Shown: piece after piece, positions 24,629-32,209 of the stretch
Layout of the letters: every line of letters starts with the position of its first letter
How positions within the stretch are numbered: position 1 is the first letter of the stretch
From: an uncultured Eubacterium sp.
GTDB taxonomy: Bacteria > Bacillota > Clostridia > Lachnospirales > Lachnospiraceae
NCBI GenBank assembly: GCA_900552795.1
Contig: USBB01000029.1
Location: 1 to 35,070 of the forward strand
Direction of reading: 5' to 3'
Length of the DNA stretch: 35,070 bases
Notes under the pieces: generated by a model
Told to the model about the DNA's origin: nothing
The model's database searches: none
What the model saw: the letters and a program-made list of their open reading frames with translations, nothing else
Program-made: the position numbers and the translations under genes

Positions 24629-26133
24629 TGAGTGTTGAATTTATCTATCCTGAATTTGAAGTCATAAGAAATGAAAGTAAATGTATTACATGCAGAATCT
24701 GTGAGCAGCAATGTGCTAATGAGGTGCATTATTTTGATGAAAAACATCACATAATGAAATGTGACGAAGCAAAGTGTGTAAACTGTCACCGATGTGTCTC
24801 TGAATGTCCAACAAGAGCATTAAAGATTGTAAAAAGCGACTGTACATTGCGTGAAAACGCTAACTGGCAAAATGATACAATTAAAGAAGTGTATAAACAG
24901 GCAAACAGCGGCGGTGTACTGTTATCTTCAATGGGTAATCCTAAACCATTGCCTGTATATTGGGATAAAATCCTTATTAATGCCTCACAGGTAACCAATC
25001 CTTCCATAGACCCTTTACGGGAGCCAATGGAAACGAGAGTATATCTTGGTAAAAAGCCACAAAAAGTACAGCGTGATCCAGATGGCAGACTAAACTGCAA
25101 ATTGCCGCCGCAGCTTGAACTTTCCATGCCTGTTATGTTTTCTGCCATGAGTTATGGTTCAATCAGCTATAATGCACATAAAGCTTTAGCACTGGCTGCT
25201 ACTGATTCAGGCATTCTTTATAATACCGGAGAGGGTGGTCTGCATGAAGATTTTTATTGCTACGGAGAAAATACTATTGTTCAGGTAGCTTCCGGACGTT
25301 TCGGAGTTCATGAGGAATATCTGAATACAGGAGCCGCAATTGAAATAAAAATGGGACAAGGTGCTAAACCCGGTATAGGCGGACATCTGCCCGGAACAAA
25401 AATTGTAGGTGATATATCCCGTACCAGAATGATACCTGAAGGCTCTGATGCCATTTCTCCTGCTCCGCATCATGACATTTATTCTATTGAGGATTTGCGC
25501 CAGCTTGTTTTCTCTTTAAAAGAAGCTACTGAATACAAAAAACCGATTATTGTAAAAGTGGCAGCCGTTCATAATATAGCAGCCATTGCAAGCGGTATCG
25601 CCAGAAGCGGTGCCGACATTATCGCTATTGACGGTTTCCGCGGCGGTACCGGTGCCGCTCCTACCAGAATCCGTGATAATGTCGGTATTCCTATCGAACT
25701 GGCATTAGCTACTGTTGATCAGAGACTCCGCGATGAAGGTATACGTAATAATGTTTCTCTTATTGTAGGAGGAAGTATCCGCAATGCAGCAGATATAGTA
25801 AAAGCAGTTGCTCTGGGGGCAGATGCCTGTTATGTAGCTACTGCTGCGCTTCTTGCACTTGGCTGCCACCTGTGCCGGACATGCCAGAGCGGCAAATGTA
25901 ACTGGGGTATCGCAACTCAGCGTCCTGAACTTGTAAAAAGGCTTAATCCCGAAATCGGAAGTCAGCGTCTAATAAATCTGATGACAGCATGGAATCATGA
26001 AATTAAAGAACTCATGGGCGGTATGGGCATTAACTCTATTGAAGCCCTGCGTGGAAATCGTCTTATGCTTAGAGGTATTGGATTAAATCAAAAAGAACTC
26101 GATATTCTCGGCATCTCTTATGCAGGTGAATAA
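24628..26133 (+). CDS. gltB: Glutamate synthase, FMN-binding central subunit with ferredoxin domain
   Basis: This 501-residue subunit combines 2-oxoglutarate with ammonia to form glutamate on FMN. An N-terminal two-cluster ferredoxin domain has cysteines at 19, 22, 25, 29 and 50, 53, 56, 60 (CITCRICEQQC, CVNCHRCVSEC). The FMN barrel follows with FSAMSYGSIS, NTGEGGLHE, KMGQGAKPGIGGHLPG, ISPAPHHDIYSIEDL, VAAVHNIAAIASGIA and IDGFRGGTGAAPT. The [3Fe-4S] region of glutamate synthases appears as CHLCRTCQSGKCNWGIATQ. No NADPH-binding GltD gene is in the window, so reduced ferredoxin or a distant GltD may supply electrons. It is translationally coupled to the glutaminase gene. Confidence 0.93.
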   Translation: MSVEFIYPEFEVIRNESKCITCRICEQQCANEVHYFDEKHHIMKCDEAKCVNCHRCVSECPTRALKIVKSDCTLRENANWQNDTIKEVYKQANSGGVLLSSMGNPKPLPVYWDKILINASQVTNPSIDPLREPMETRVYLGKKPQKVQRDPDGRLNCKLPPQLELSMPVMFSAMSYGSISYNAHKALALAATDSGILYNTGEGGLHEDFYCYGENTIVQVASGRFGVHEEYLNTGAAIEIKMGQGAKPGIGGHLPGTKIVGDISRTRMIPEGSDAISPAPHHDIYSIEDLRQLVFSLKEATEYKKPIIVKVAAVHNIAAIASGIARSGADIIAIDGFRGGTGAAPTRIRDNVGIPIELALATVDQRLRDEGIRNNVSLIVGGSIRNAADIVKAVALGADACYVATAALLALGCHLCRTCQSGKCNWGIATQRPELVKRLNPEIGSQRLINLMTAWNHEIKELMGGMGINSIEALRGNRLMLRGIGLNQKELDILGISYAGE

Positions 26134-26188
26134 ATTTTATTGATTTTTTCCAAAAAATATAAACATATTTGTGGAGGTATAGTATAAT

Positions 26189-26911
26189 ATGAAATTGATT
26201 GATGTTACAGATTTAGATTACAAAGCATTAAATGAAAAGCTGCGTGAGACCGACAAAGATTGTACTATCGAGGGGTGCTGCGGTCAAAGATTTATTGCTG
26301 CCGGCATGTCAGACAAAAATCTCATAATCAACGGTCTTCCCGGTAATGCACTTGGCGCATATCTGAACAACGCAAATATTACCGTAAATGCAAATGCGCA
26401 GGATGCAGTAGGCGATACCATGAATGAAGGAAAAATCATAATTCATGGTAATATCGGTGATGCTGCCGGCTATGCCATGCGCGGCGGTAAAATATATGTC
26501 CGCGGCAATGCAGGCTATCGTGCCGGAATTCATATGAAGGCTTACAACGAAAAAATTCCCGTAATGATTATCGGAGGCTGTGCCGGAAGCTTTTTAGGTG
26601 AATATCAGGCAGGCGGTATTATAATTGTACTCGGTTTAAATTGTGATAAAAATAATATTGTCGGCAATTTCCCATGCACAGGTATGCATGGCGGTAAAAT
26701 GTATCTCCGCGGTAATTGCGAAAATATTAAATTTCCCGAACAAGTCACTGCCAGACCTGCTTCTGCACAAGACTTAGCTGAAATACAGACTTACCTTTCC
26801 GAATATTGTTCTTATTTCAAATTTGATTCTGACAATATTTTATCTGATGTTTTTACCGTAATTACACCTGACAGCAAAACTCCTTACAAACAAATGTATG
26901 TAGCGAATTAG
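26189..26911 (+). CDS. Glutamate synthase, GXGXG-domain subunit
   Basis: This 240-residue protein is the beta-helix (GXGXG) domain found at the C-terminus of bacterial GltB, here as a separate polypeptide. Repeats such as GLPGNALGAYLNNANITV, GDTMNEGKIIIHGNIGDAAG, YAMRGGKIYVRGNAGYRAG and AGSFLGEYQAGGIIIVLG form the right-handed helix that supports the ammonia tunnel in the fused enzyme. Together with the two upstream genes it rebuilds a complete alpha-type glutamate synthase. It starts 55 bases after gltB with GGAGG 11 bases upstream of ATG. Confidence 0.9.
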   Translation: MKLIDVTDLDYKALNEKLRETDKDCTIEGCCGQRFIAAGMSDKNLIINGLPGNALGAYLNNANITVNANAQDAVGDTMNEGKIIIHGNIGDAAGYAMRGGKIYVRGNAGYRAGIHMKAYNEKIPVMIIGGCAGSFLGEYQAGGIIIVLGLNCDKNNIVGNFPCTGMHGGKMYLRGNCENIKFPEQVTARPASAQDLAEIQTYLSEYCSYFKFDSDNILSDVFTVITPDSKTPYKQMYVAN

Positions 26912-26945
26912 CATTTTCACTAATTTACAGAAAGTAGGTAAAATT

Positions 26946-28160
26946 ATGAAATATTCAAACCAAGAAGTTATGCAATATATCCATGAAGAAGATGTAAAAT
27001 TTATTCGTCTTGCTTTTTGTGATGTATTTGGAAAACAAAAAAACATATCCATTATGCCTGAGGAACTTCCCCGGGCTTTTGAATATGGAATTGCCATTGA
27101 TGCTTCTGCAATTGAAGGCTTTGGCGATGAAACACATTCCGATTTGCTTCTTCACCCTGATGCAGACACTCTTATGCCGCTTCCGTGGCGTCCTGAACAC
27201 GGGAGTGTTGTTCGCATGTTCTGTACAATTTCTTATCCTGACGGAAAAGCATTTGAATGTGATTCCCGTTCTATTTTAAAGCGGGCTGTTTACGATGCTC
27301 AGCAGGCCGGTTATCAGTTCTTCTTTGGTTCAGAGCAGGAATTTTATCTTTTTAATCTTGATGATAACGGTAATCCGACAAAGGAGCCATATGACTGCGC
27401 CGGTTACATGGATATCGCACCTGACGACAAAGGTGAAAATATCAGACGTGAAGTATGTCTTACCCTTGAACAGATGGGTATACAGCCGGAAAGCTCTCAC
27501 CATGAAGAAGGCCCCGGACAAAATGAAATCGATTTTCGTTATTCTACCCCTCTTAATGCTGCCGACAACGCAATGACATTCCAGACAGTTGTAAAAACAG
27601 TTGCGCGCCATAACGGATTATATGCCGATTTCAGTCCTAAACCACTTAAAAACAAGCCCGGAAACGGATTCCATATAAATATGTCTGTTAAAGCATCAGA
27701 TGATAATTCCGATAATATGCCTTTTATAATTGCCGGTATACTTGAAAAAATTTCTGATATGACTGTTTTCCTGAATCCACTTGAAAATTCTTATAAACGC
27801 TTTGGCCACAACAAAGCACCGAGATACATTTCATGGTCCGGCCAAAACCGTTCCCAGCTTGTAAGAGTCCCTGCTGCCTTAGGAGAATACAAACGGGCAG
27901 AGCTGCGTTCTCCTGACCCGTCAGCTAACCCATATCTGGCATTTGCATTAATAATATATGCCGGTTTATATGGCATTCAAAATAAGCTTGAACTGCAAAA
28001 ACCCGCTGACATTAACCTTTATACAGCTGACTCAGATACACTTTCACAATTTAAACAGCTGCCTGTGAATTTAAAATCTGCCTGTGATGCGGCAGCCGGC
28101 AGCCAGTTTATAAAAGAACATATTCCCGAAGCCATACTGAACATTTATTGCAGCAGATAA
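26946..28160 (+). CDS. glnA: Glutamine synthetase type I, short form
   Basis: This 404-residue protein has type I glutamine synthetase motifs: IRLAFCDVFGKQKNISI, FGSEQEFYLF, SSHHEEGPGQNEIDF, NGFHINMSV, NPLENSYKRFG, SWSGQNRSQLVRVP and RSPDPSANPYLAFAL. It ends at EHIPEAILNIYCSR, roughly 25-40 residues short of the usual about 444, missing the C-terminal helical strap that locks the two hexamer rings in studied dodecamers. The DNA after the stop codon does not resume homology in another frame as far as I can see, so this looks like a natural short form and not a fresh frameshift. It lies 34 bases after the GXGXG subunit gene and 27 before the ANTAR regulator gene. Confidence 0.92.
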   Translation: MKYSNQEVMQYIHEEDVKFIRLAFCDVFGKQKNISIMPEELPRAFEYGIAIDASAIEGFGDETHSDLLLHPDADTLMPLPWRPEHGSVVRMFCTISYPDGKAFECDSRSILKRAVYDAQQAGYQFFFGSEQEFYLFNLDDNGNPTKEPYDCAGYMDIAPDDKGENIRREVCLTLEQMGIQPESSHHEEGPGQNEIDFRYSTPLNAADNAMTFQTVVKTVARHNGLYADFSPKPLKNKPGNGFHINMSVKASDDNSDNMPFIIAGILEKISDMTVFLNPLENSYKRFGHNKAPRYISWSGQNRSQLVRVPAALGEYKRAELRSPDPSANPYLAFALIIYAGLYGIQNKLELQKPADINLYTADSDTLSQFKQLPVNLKSACDAAAGSQFIKEHIPEAILNIYCSR

Positions 28161-28187
28161 TATAAAATACAAAAAAGGAGGTGCCAT

Positions 28188-28772
28188 ATGAGTTTAAAAG
28201 AACGTGTTTACAGTATACTCATTGTGTCTGCAGCAGACAGCTTCACCTCTGCCTTTACCAATCTGCTACCAGAATCAAGATACAGTCCGGTTTACACTGT
28301 AACAAGTATCAGCATAGCCAAAAGAGTTATGGCAGAAAAAACATTTGATTTTGTTATTATTAATTCTCCATTGCCGGACGACTCAGGAACCTGTTTTGCG
28401 ATTGATACCTGCACAAATAAACAATCTGTTGTACTGCTTATGGTAAAGAATGATATACATCCCGATATACATGACAAAGTTGCTGAATATGGCGTTTTTA
28501 CTTTACCGAAGCCTATTTCTAAAGCAACAATAATTCATGCACTGAACCTGCTTGAAAGTGCCCGTGAAAGACTGAGACAATTTGAAAAAAAATCAATATC
28601 CATTGAAGATAAAATGAGTGAAATCCGCCTGGTTAACAAGGCTAAATGGCTGTTAATCAGTCAGCTTCATATGAGTGAACCTGATGCTCACAGATATGTG
28701 GAAAAGCAGGCAATGGATCGGTGTACTTCCAAAAAAAACATTGCAGAAGAAATCATAAAAACTTACACTTAA
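28188..28772 (+). CDS. ANTAR-domain response-regulator-like antiterminator (NitR-like)
   Basis: This 194-residue protein has an N-terminal receiver-like fold (about 8-125) and a C-terminal ANTAR RNA-binding domain (about 140-190: RLVNKAKWLLISQLHMSEPD, then AHRYVEKQAMDRCTSKKNIA). ANTAR proteins bind hexaloop hairpins in nascent RNA and prevent termination. The receiver is degenerate: the phospho-acceptor position is Asn59 (FDFVIINSPLPDDSG), and the usual acidic pair after the first strand is Ser14-Ala15, although Lys108 (LPKP) remains. It therefore is probably not controlled by phosphorylation. It is the last gene of the glutamate synthase-glnA operon, as I recall for nitR beside glnA in Clostridium saccharobutylicum. 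Likely targets are the two leaders at 23164-23510. AAGGAGG precedes the ATG. Confidence 0.9.
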   Translation: MSLKERVYSILIVSAADSFTSAFTNLLPESRYSPVYTVTSISIAKRVMAEKTFDFVIINSPLPDDSGTCFAIDTCTNKQSVVLLMVKNDIHPDIHDKVAEYGVFTLPKPISKATIIHALNLLESARERLRQFEKKSISIEDKMSEIRLVNKAKWLLISQLHMSEPDAHRYVEKQAMDRCTSKKNIAEEIIKTYT

Positions 28773-28840
28773 TACACAAAAGGCAGCTTTTTTTGTTATC
28801 AGAATTCCTCTTCGACGCAATTTCCTATAAAGTAAAAAAT

Positions 28841-28875
28841 AATCCCCGACTTACATCCTGTATAAGTTGGGGATT
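28841..28875. terminator. Terminator between the converging nitR-like and ppdK genes
   Basis: A 13-bp stem (AATCCCCGACTTA with TAAGTTGGGGATT, one G-U, loop of 9). On the minus strand it is followed by ATTTTTTACTTT, a good tract for ppdK; on the plus strand the following ATCATATTTCTTT is weaker, so it may act in both directions. A feebler AAAAG/CTTTT hairpin with T7 near 28779-28796 directly follows the nitR-like gene. Confidence 0.8.
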
Positions 28876-28921
28876 ATCATATTTCTTTAAAAATAAATGC
28901 TTCTTAGTTCCTCAAACCTGA

Positions 28922-31783
28922 CTACCTATTAGATTTATTTTCTTCATAAGCTTTCTTACCTTCTGCAACACCGGCTTTAATTCCGGCAAATGCAGCAACA
29001 GCGACTTCCTTACCTACTCTTGCAGCTTCTTTCCCCGCCTTAACTGCTTCTTTGGCAACTTCCCTGCCTACCTTAACAGCCTCATCGGCGAACTGCTTAG
29101 CCTTATCCTTTATTTCATCAGTATCTTCACCTGATGATGCTTCCTCATTGCTGTTTCCTTCGGAAATCGCTGCCTGCGCCGCCGCAAGCCTTGCTATTGG
29201 CACACGGAATGGTGAACAGCTCACATAATTAAGTCCGACTTTGTGGCAGAATTCTATACTTGAAGGATCTCCGCCATGCTCTCCGCATATACCGCACTTT
29301 AAATCAGGACGCACTTTTCTTCCCTTCTCAACAGCCATCTGCACAAGCTGACCTACACCATTTTGGTCTAATCTTGCAAAAGGATCTGATTCATATATCT
29401 TGCTCTTATAATATGAATCAAGGAACTTCCCTGCATCATCTCTTGAAAATCCGAATGTCATCTGAGTAAGGTCATTTGTGCCGAATGAGAAAAATTCTGC
29501 TTCCTCTGCGACTTCATCTGCCAGAAGCGCAGCTCGCGGTATTTCTATCATTGTACCAATCTTATAATGTATATCAGATAATTTTTCTTTCTTTACCTGT
29601 TCTGCTGTTTCAACAACTACATCTTTAACAAACTTAAGCTCTTTTCTTTCGCCAACTAAAGGAATCATAATTTCAGGAACGATTTTATAACCTTTCTCAT
29701 TATGAACCTCTATTGCAGCCTCCATAACTGCTCTTGTCTGCATTTTTGCTATCTCAGGATATGTCACTGCAAGACGACATCCTCTGTGTCCCATCATAGG
29801 ATTAAATTCATGAAGTGCCGCACAGGTCTCATTAATCTCATCAACTGTTATTCCCATATCATCAGCAAGTGATTTTATATCCTCCTCTGATGTAGGCAGA
29901 AATTCATGAAGAGGCGGATCTAAATAACGCACAGTCATAGGTTTTCCCTCAAGTGCCTCAAACATAGACTTAAAGTCTGCTTTCTGGAACACCAGAAGTT
30001 CATTTAATGCATCTTCTCTGCCCTTTAAATCTTTAGCCAAAATCATCTTACGGATTTTTGGTATTCTGTCATCAGCAAAGAACATATGCTCAGTACGGCA
30101 AAGCCCTATTCCCTCTGCTCCAAGCTTAACAGCATTTATCGTATCAGCCGGAGTATCGGCATTTGTGCGGACTCCGAGTGTTCTAAACTCATCTGCCCAG
30201 TCCATTATACGTCCAAAATTGCCGCTTACAGTTGCATCAACTGTCTTTATATCACCCTTATAAATCTTACCGGTTGTACCGTCAAGAGAAATATAATCAC
30301 CTTTCTTAAATGTCTCTCCTGCGAGAGTAAAGGTTTGTTCTTCCTCATCTATAGATATACCTCCGCAGCCTGATACACAGCATGTTCCCATACCTCTTGC
30401 AACTACTGCGGCATGAGATGTCATACCTCCACGCACCGTAAGTATTCCCTGTGATGCATGCATACCCTCAATATCTTCAGGTGAAGTCTCTAGTCTTACA
30501 AGAATAACTCTCTCTCCGCGTCCGCCAATTCCTGCTTCTTTAGCTTCCTCTGCATTAAAAAGAACTCTTCCTGCTGCCGCTCCCGGTGATGCCGGTAATG
30601 CTTCACCGATAACCTGACCTTCCTTAAGTGACTTTTCATCAAATGTAGGATGCAGAAGCTGGTCTAAAGACTTGGCATCTATTCTCATCACAGCTTCCTT
30701 CGGCGTAATCATTTTTTCGTCTACAAGATCACAGGCAATCTGAATTGCTGCTGCCGCTGTTCTCTTACCGCTTCTTGTCTGCAGGAAATACAGCTTACCC
30801 TCCTCAATGGTAAATTCCATATCCTGCATATCTCTGTAATGAGCTTCGAGCTTCATTGCAAGCTCTAAAAACTGGCTGTAACATTCAGGCATATCATTTG
30901 CCAACTGTGTTATAGGCTGAGGTGTGCGGACACCTGCCACAACGTCCTCTCCCTGAGCATTGATAAGATATTCGCCAAAAATACCTTTCTCGCCAGTGGA
31001 TGGGTTCCTTGTAAATGCAACACCTGTTCCTGATGTTTCTCCCTTATTTCCGAATACCATCGTCTGGACATTTACGGCAGTTCCCCAGTCACCCGGAATA
31101 TCATTCATCCTCCTGTAAACAATAGCCCTCGGATTATCCCATGATCTGAATACCGCCTTAATTGCCTCCATAAGCTGAATCTTAGGGTCCTGCGGAAAAT
31201 CCTCTCCGTTCATGTTTTCTTTATATACTTTTTTAAACTTTATGGTAAGCTCCTTCAAATCCTCTGCGGTAAGCTCAGTATCATAAATAACATTCTTTTC
31301 TTCTTTGACTTCATCGATAATCTTTTCAAAAAATGATTTCGGAACCTCCATAACCACATCTGAAAACATCTGTATGAATCTTCTGTATGAATCATATGCA
31401 AAACGCGGATTTCCAGTCTTTTTTGCAAATCCCTCAACAGCCTCATCATTAAGACCGAGATTTAAAATTGTATCCATCATTCCCGGCATTGAAGCCCTTG
31501 CACCTGAACGAACTGACACAAGCAGAGGATCATTTACATCGCCGAACTTCTTACCGTTATAATCCTCAAGCCATGCTATAGCTTCAAAAATCTGTTCTGT
31601 AATCTCCTCACGTATCTTTTTTCCATTATTATAATAATCTGTGCATGCTTCTGTAGTTACAGTAAATCCCTGCGGTATCGGCATACCTAAACCTGTCATT
31701 TCCGCAAGATTAGCTCCTTTTCCTCCAAGAAGCTCCTTTAAGCCTGCGTTCCCCTCCTGAAATTTGTAAACCCATTTTGCCAT
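28922..31783 (-). CDS. ppdK: Pyruvate, phosphate dikinase with a C-terminal helical extension
   Basis: This 953-residue enzyme interconverts pyruvate, ATP and phosphate with PEP, AMP and pyrophosphate, and in anaerobes can serve glycolysis or gluconeogenesis. The nucleotide-binding domain starts KWVYKFQEGNAGLKELLGGKGANL; the phospho-carrier His457 lies in GGMTSHAAVVARGMG; the PEP domain has DLTQMTFGFSRDD and CGICGEHGGDP. The core ends at SPFRVPIARLAAAQAAIS, where the about 874-residue Clostridium symbiosum enzyme ends. The extra 79 residues (28925-29161) are charged and Ala/Lys-rich, predicted helical. Start ATG at 31783 was chosen for AGGAGG upstream and the conserved beginning; an ATG 14 codons earlier lacks both. 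Confidence 0.95.
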   Translation of the reverse strand: MAKWVYKFQEGNAGLKELLGGKGANLAEMTGLGMPIPQGFTVTTEACTDYYNNGKKIREEITEQIFEAIAWLEDYNGKKFGDVNDPLLVSVRSGARASMPGMMDTILNLGLNDEAVEGFAKKTGNPRFAYDSYRRFIQMFSDVVMEVPKSFFEKIIDEVKEEKNVIYDTELTAEDLKELTIKFKKVYKENMNGEDFPQDPKIQLMEAIKAVFRSWDNPRAIVYRRMNDIPGDWGTAVNVQTMVFGNKGETSGTGVAFTRNPSTGEKGIFGEYLINAQGEDVVAGVRTPQPITQLANDMPECYSQFLELAMKLEAHYRDMQDMEFTIEEGKLYFLQTRSGKRTAAAAIQIACDLVDEKMITPKEAVMRIDAKSLDQLLHPTFDEKSLKEGQVIGEALPASPGAAAGRVLFNAEEAKEAGIGGRGERVILVRLETSPEDIEGMHASQGILTVRGGMTSHAAVVARGMGTCCVSGCGGISIDEEEQTFTLAGETFKKGDYISLDGTTGKIYKGDIKTVDATVSGNFGRIMDWADEFRTLGVRTNADTPADTINAVKLGAEGIGLCRTEHMFFADDRIPKIRKMILAKDLKGREDALNELLVFQKADFKSMFEALEGKPMTVRYLDPPLHEFLPTSEEDIKSLADDMGITVDEINETCAALHEFNPMMGHRGCRLAVTYPEIAKMQTRAVMEAAIEVHNEKGYKIVPEIMIPLVGERKELKFVKDVVVETAEQVKKEKLSDIHYKIGTMIEIPRAALLADEVAEEAEFFSFGTNDLTQMTFGFSRDDAGKFLDSYYKSKIYESDPFARLDQNGVGQLVQMAVEKGRKVRPDLKCGICGEHGGDPSSIEFCHKVGLNYVSCSPFRVPIARLAAAQAAISEGNSNEEASSGEDTDEIKDKAKQFADEAVKVGREVAKEAVKAGKEAARVGKEVAVAAFAGIKAGVAEGKKAYEENKSNR

Positions 31784-31815
31784 AATTCGTCCCTCCTGCA
31801 CTTTTTGTTTGAATA

Positions 31816-31844
31816 ATGATAGCATATTAACAAACTTTTTTCAA
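31816..31844 (-). promoter_or_regulatory. Promoter of ppdK
   Basis: On the minus strand TTGAAA (31839-31844), 17 bases and TATCAT (31816-31821). The rest of the gap up to 31989 is very AT-rich; a TATAAT at 31968-31973 could belong to the DUF4250 gene, but no matching -35 is clear. Confidence 0.65.
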
Positions 31845-31989
31845 TAATAATAACTTTTATACATTATTTTTTGAAAATTTATTATTTTGCCATTTTAAAA
31901 TTTTAACTTTACTTTTCTAAATATTTATGGCAATATAAATTTCTGAAAAAATCAACCATAAATATATTATAATTGAAAGGAAAGTTTTT

Positions 31990-32169
31990 ATGCCACAGTT
32001 ACCAAAAGACCCTGTAATGCTTTTATCATTTACAAACACACAGCTTCGTGATAATTTCAGTAATCTTTCGGATTTCTGCAAAGCATTTATGATTTCAGAA
32101 GCAGATATTTCAGAAGCCTTAAAGAAAATCGATTACGAATATGACAGCCGCATTAATCAGTTCATCTGA
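31990..32169 (+). CDS. DUF4250-family small protein
   Basis: A 59-residue reading frame begins ATG with AAAGGA upstream and encodes MPQLPKDPVMLLSFTNTQLR, ending in YEYDSRINQFI. The opening PKDPVMLLSFxNTxLRD and the closing YEYD..xNQF match the DUF4250 family, small cytosolic proteins of unknown function common in Firmicutes and Bacteroidetes. The middle is predicted helical. It stands alone between divergent ppdK and convergent clpB, and its last codons form one arm of its own terminator. Confidence 0.85.
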   Translation: MPQLPKDPVMLLSFTNTQLRDNFSNLSDFCKAFMISEADISEALKKIDYEYDSRINQFI

Positions 32170-32187
32170 AAAATGCGGCTGTTTTTA
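32145..32187 (+). terminator. Terminator of the DUF4250 gene, overlapping its 3' end
   Basis: CAGCCGCATT (32145-32154) pairs perfectly with AATGCGGCTG (32172-32181), followed by TTTTT. The left arm lies inside the last codons and the stop codon lies in the loop. Confidence 0.8.
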
Positions 32188-32209
32188 TACAGTAGTCTTA
32201 TTTATTATT

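Noticed and set aside
24786..25148. 120-residue minus-strand frame opposite gltB
   Set aside because: Lies antisense to the ferredoxin/FMN domain region; no ribosome binding site or family resemblance.
26946..28160. glnA as a frameshifted pseudogene because of its short C-terminus
   Set aside because: All catalytic motifs are intact, the downstream bases do not resume the missing homology, and the next gene follows with a proper ribosome binding site.
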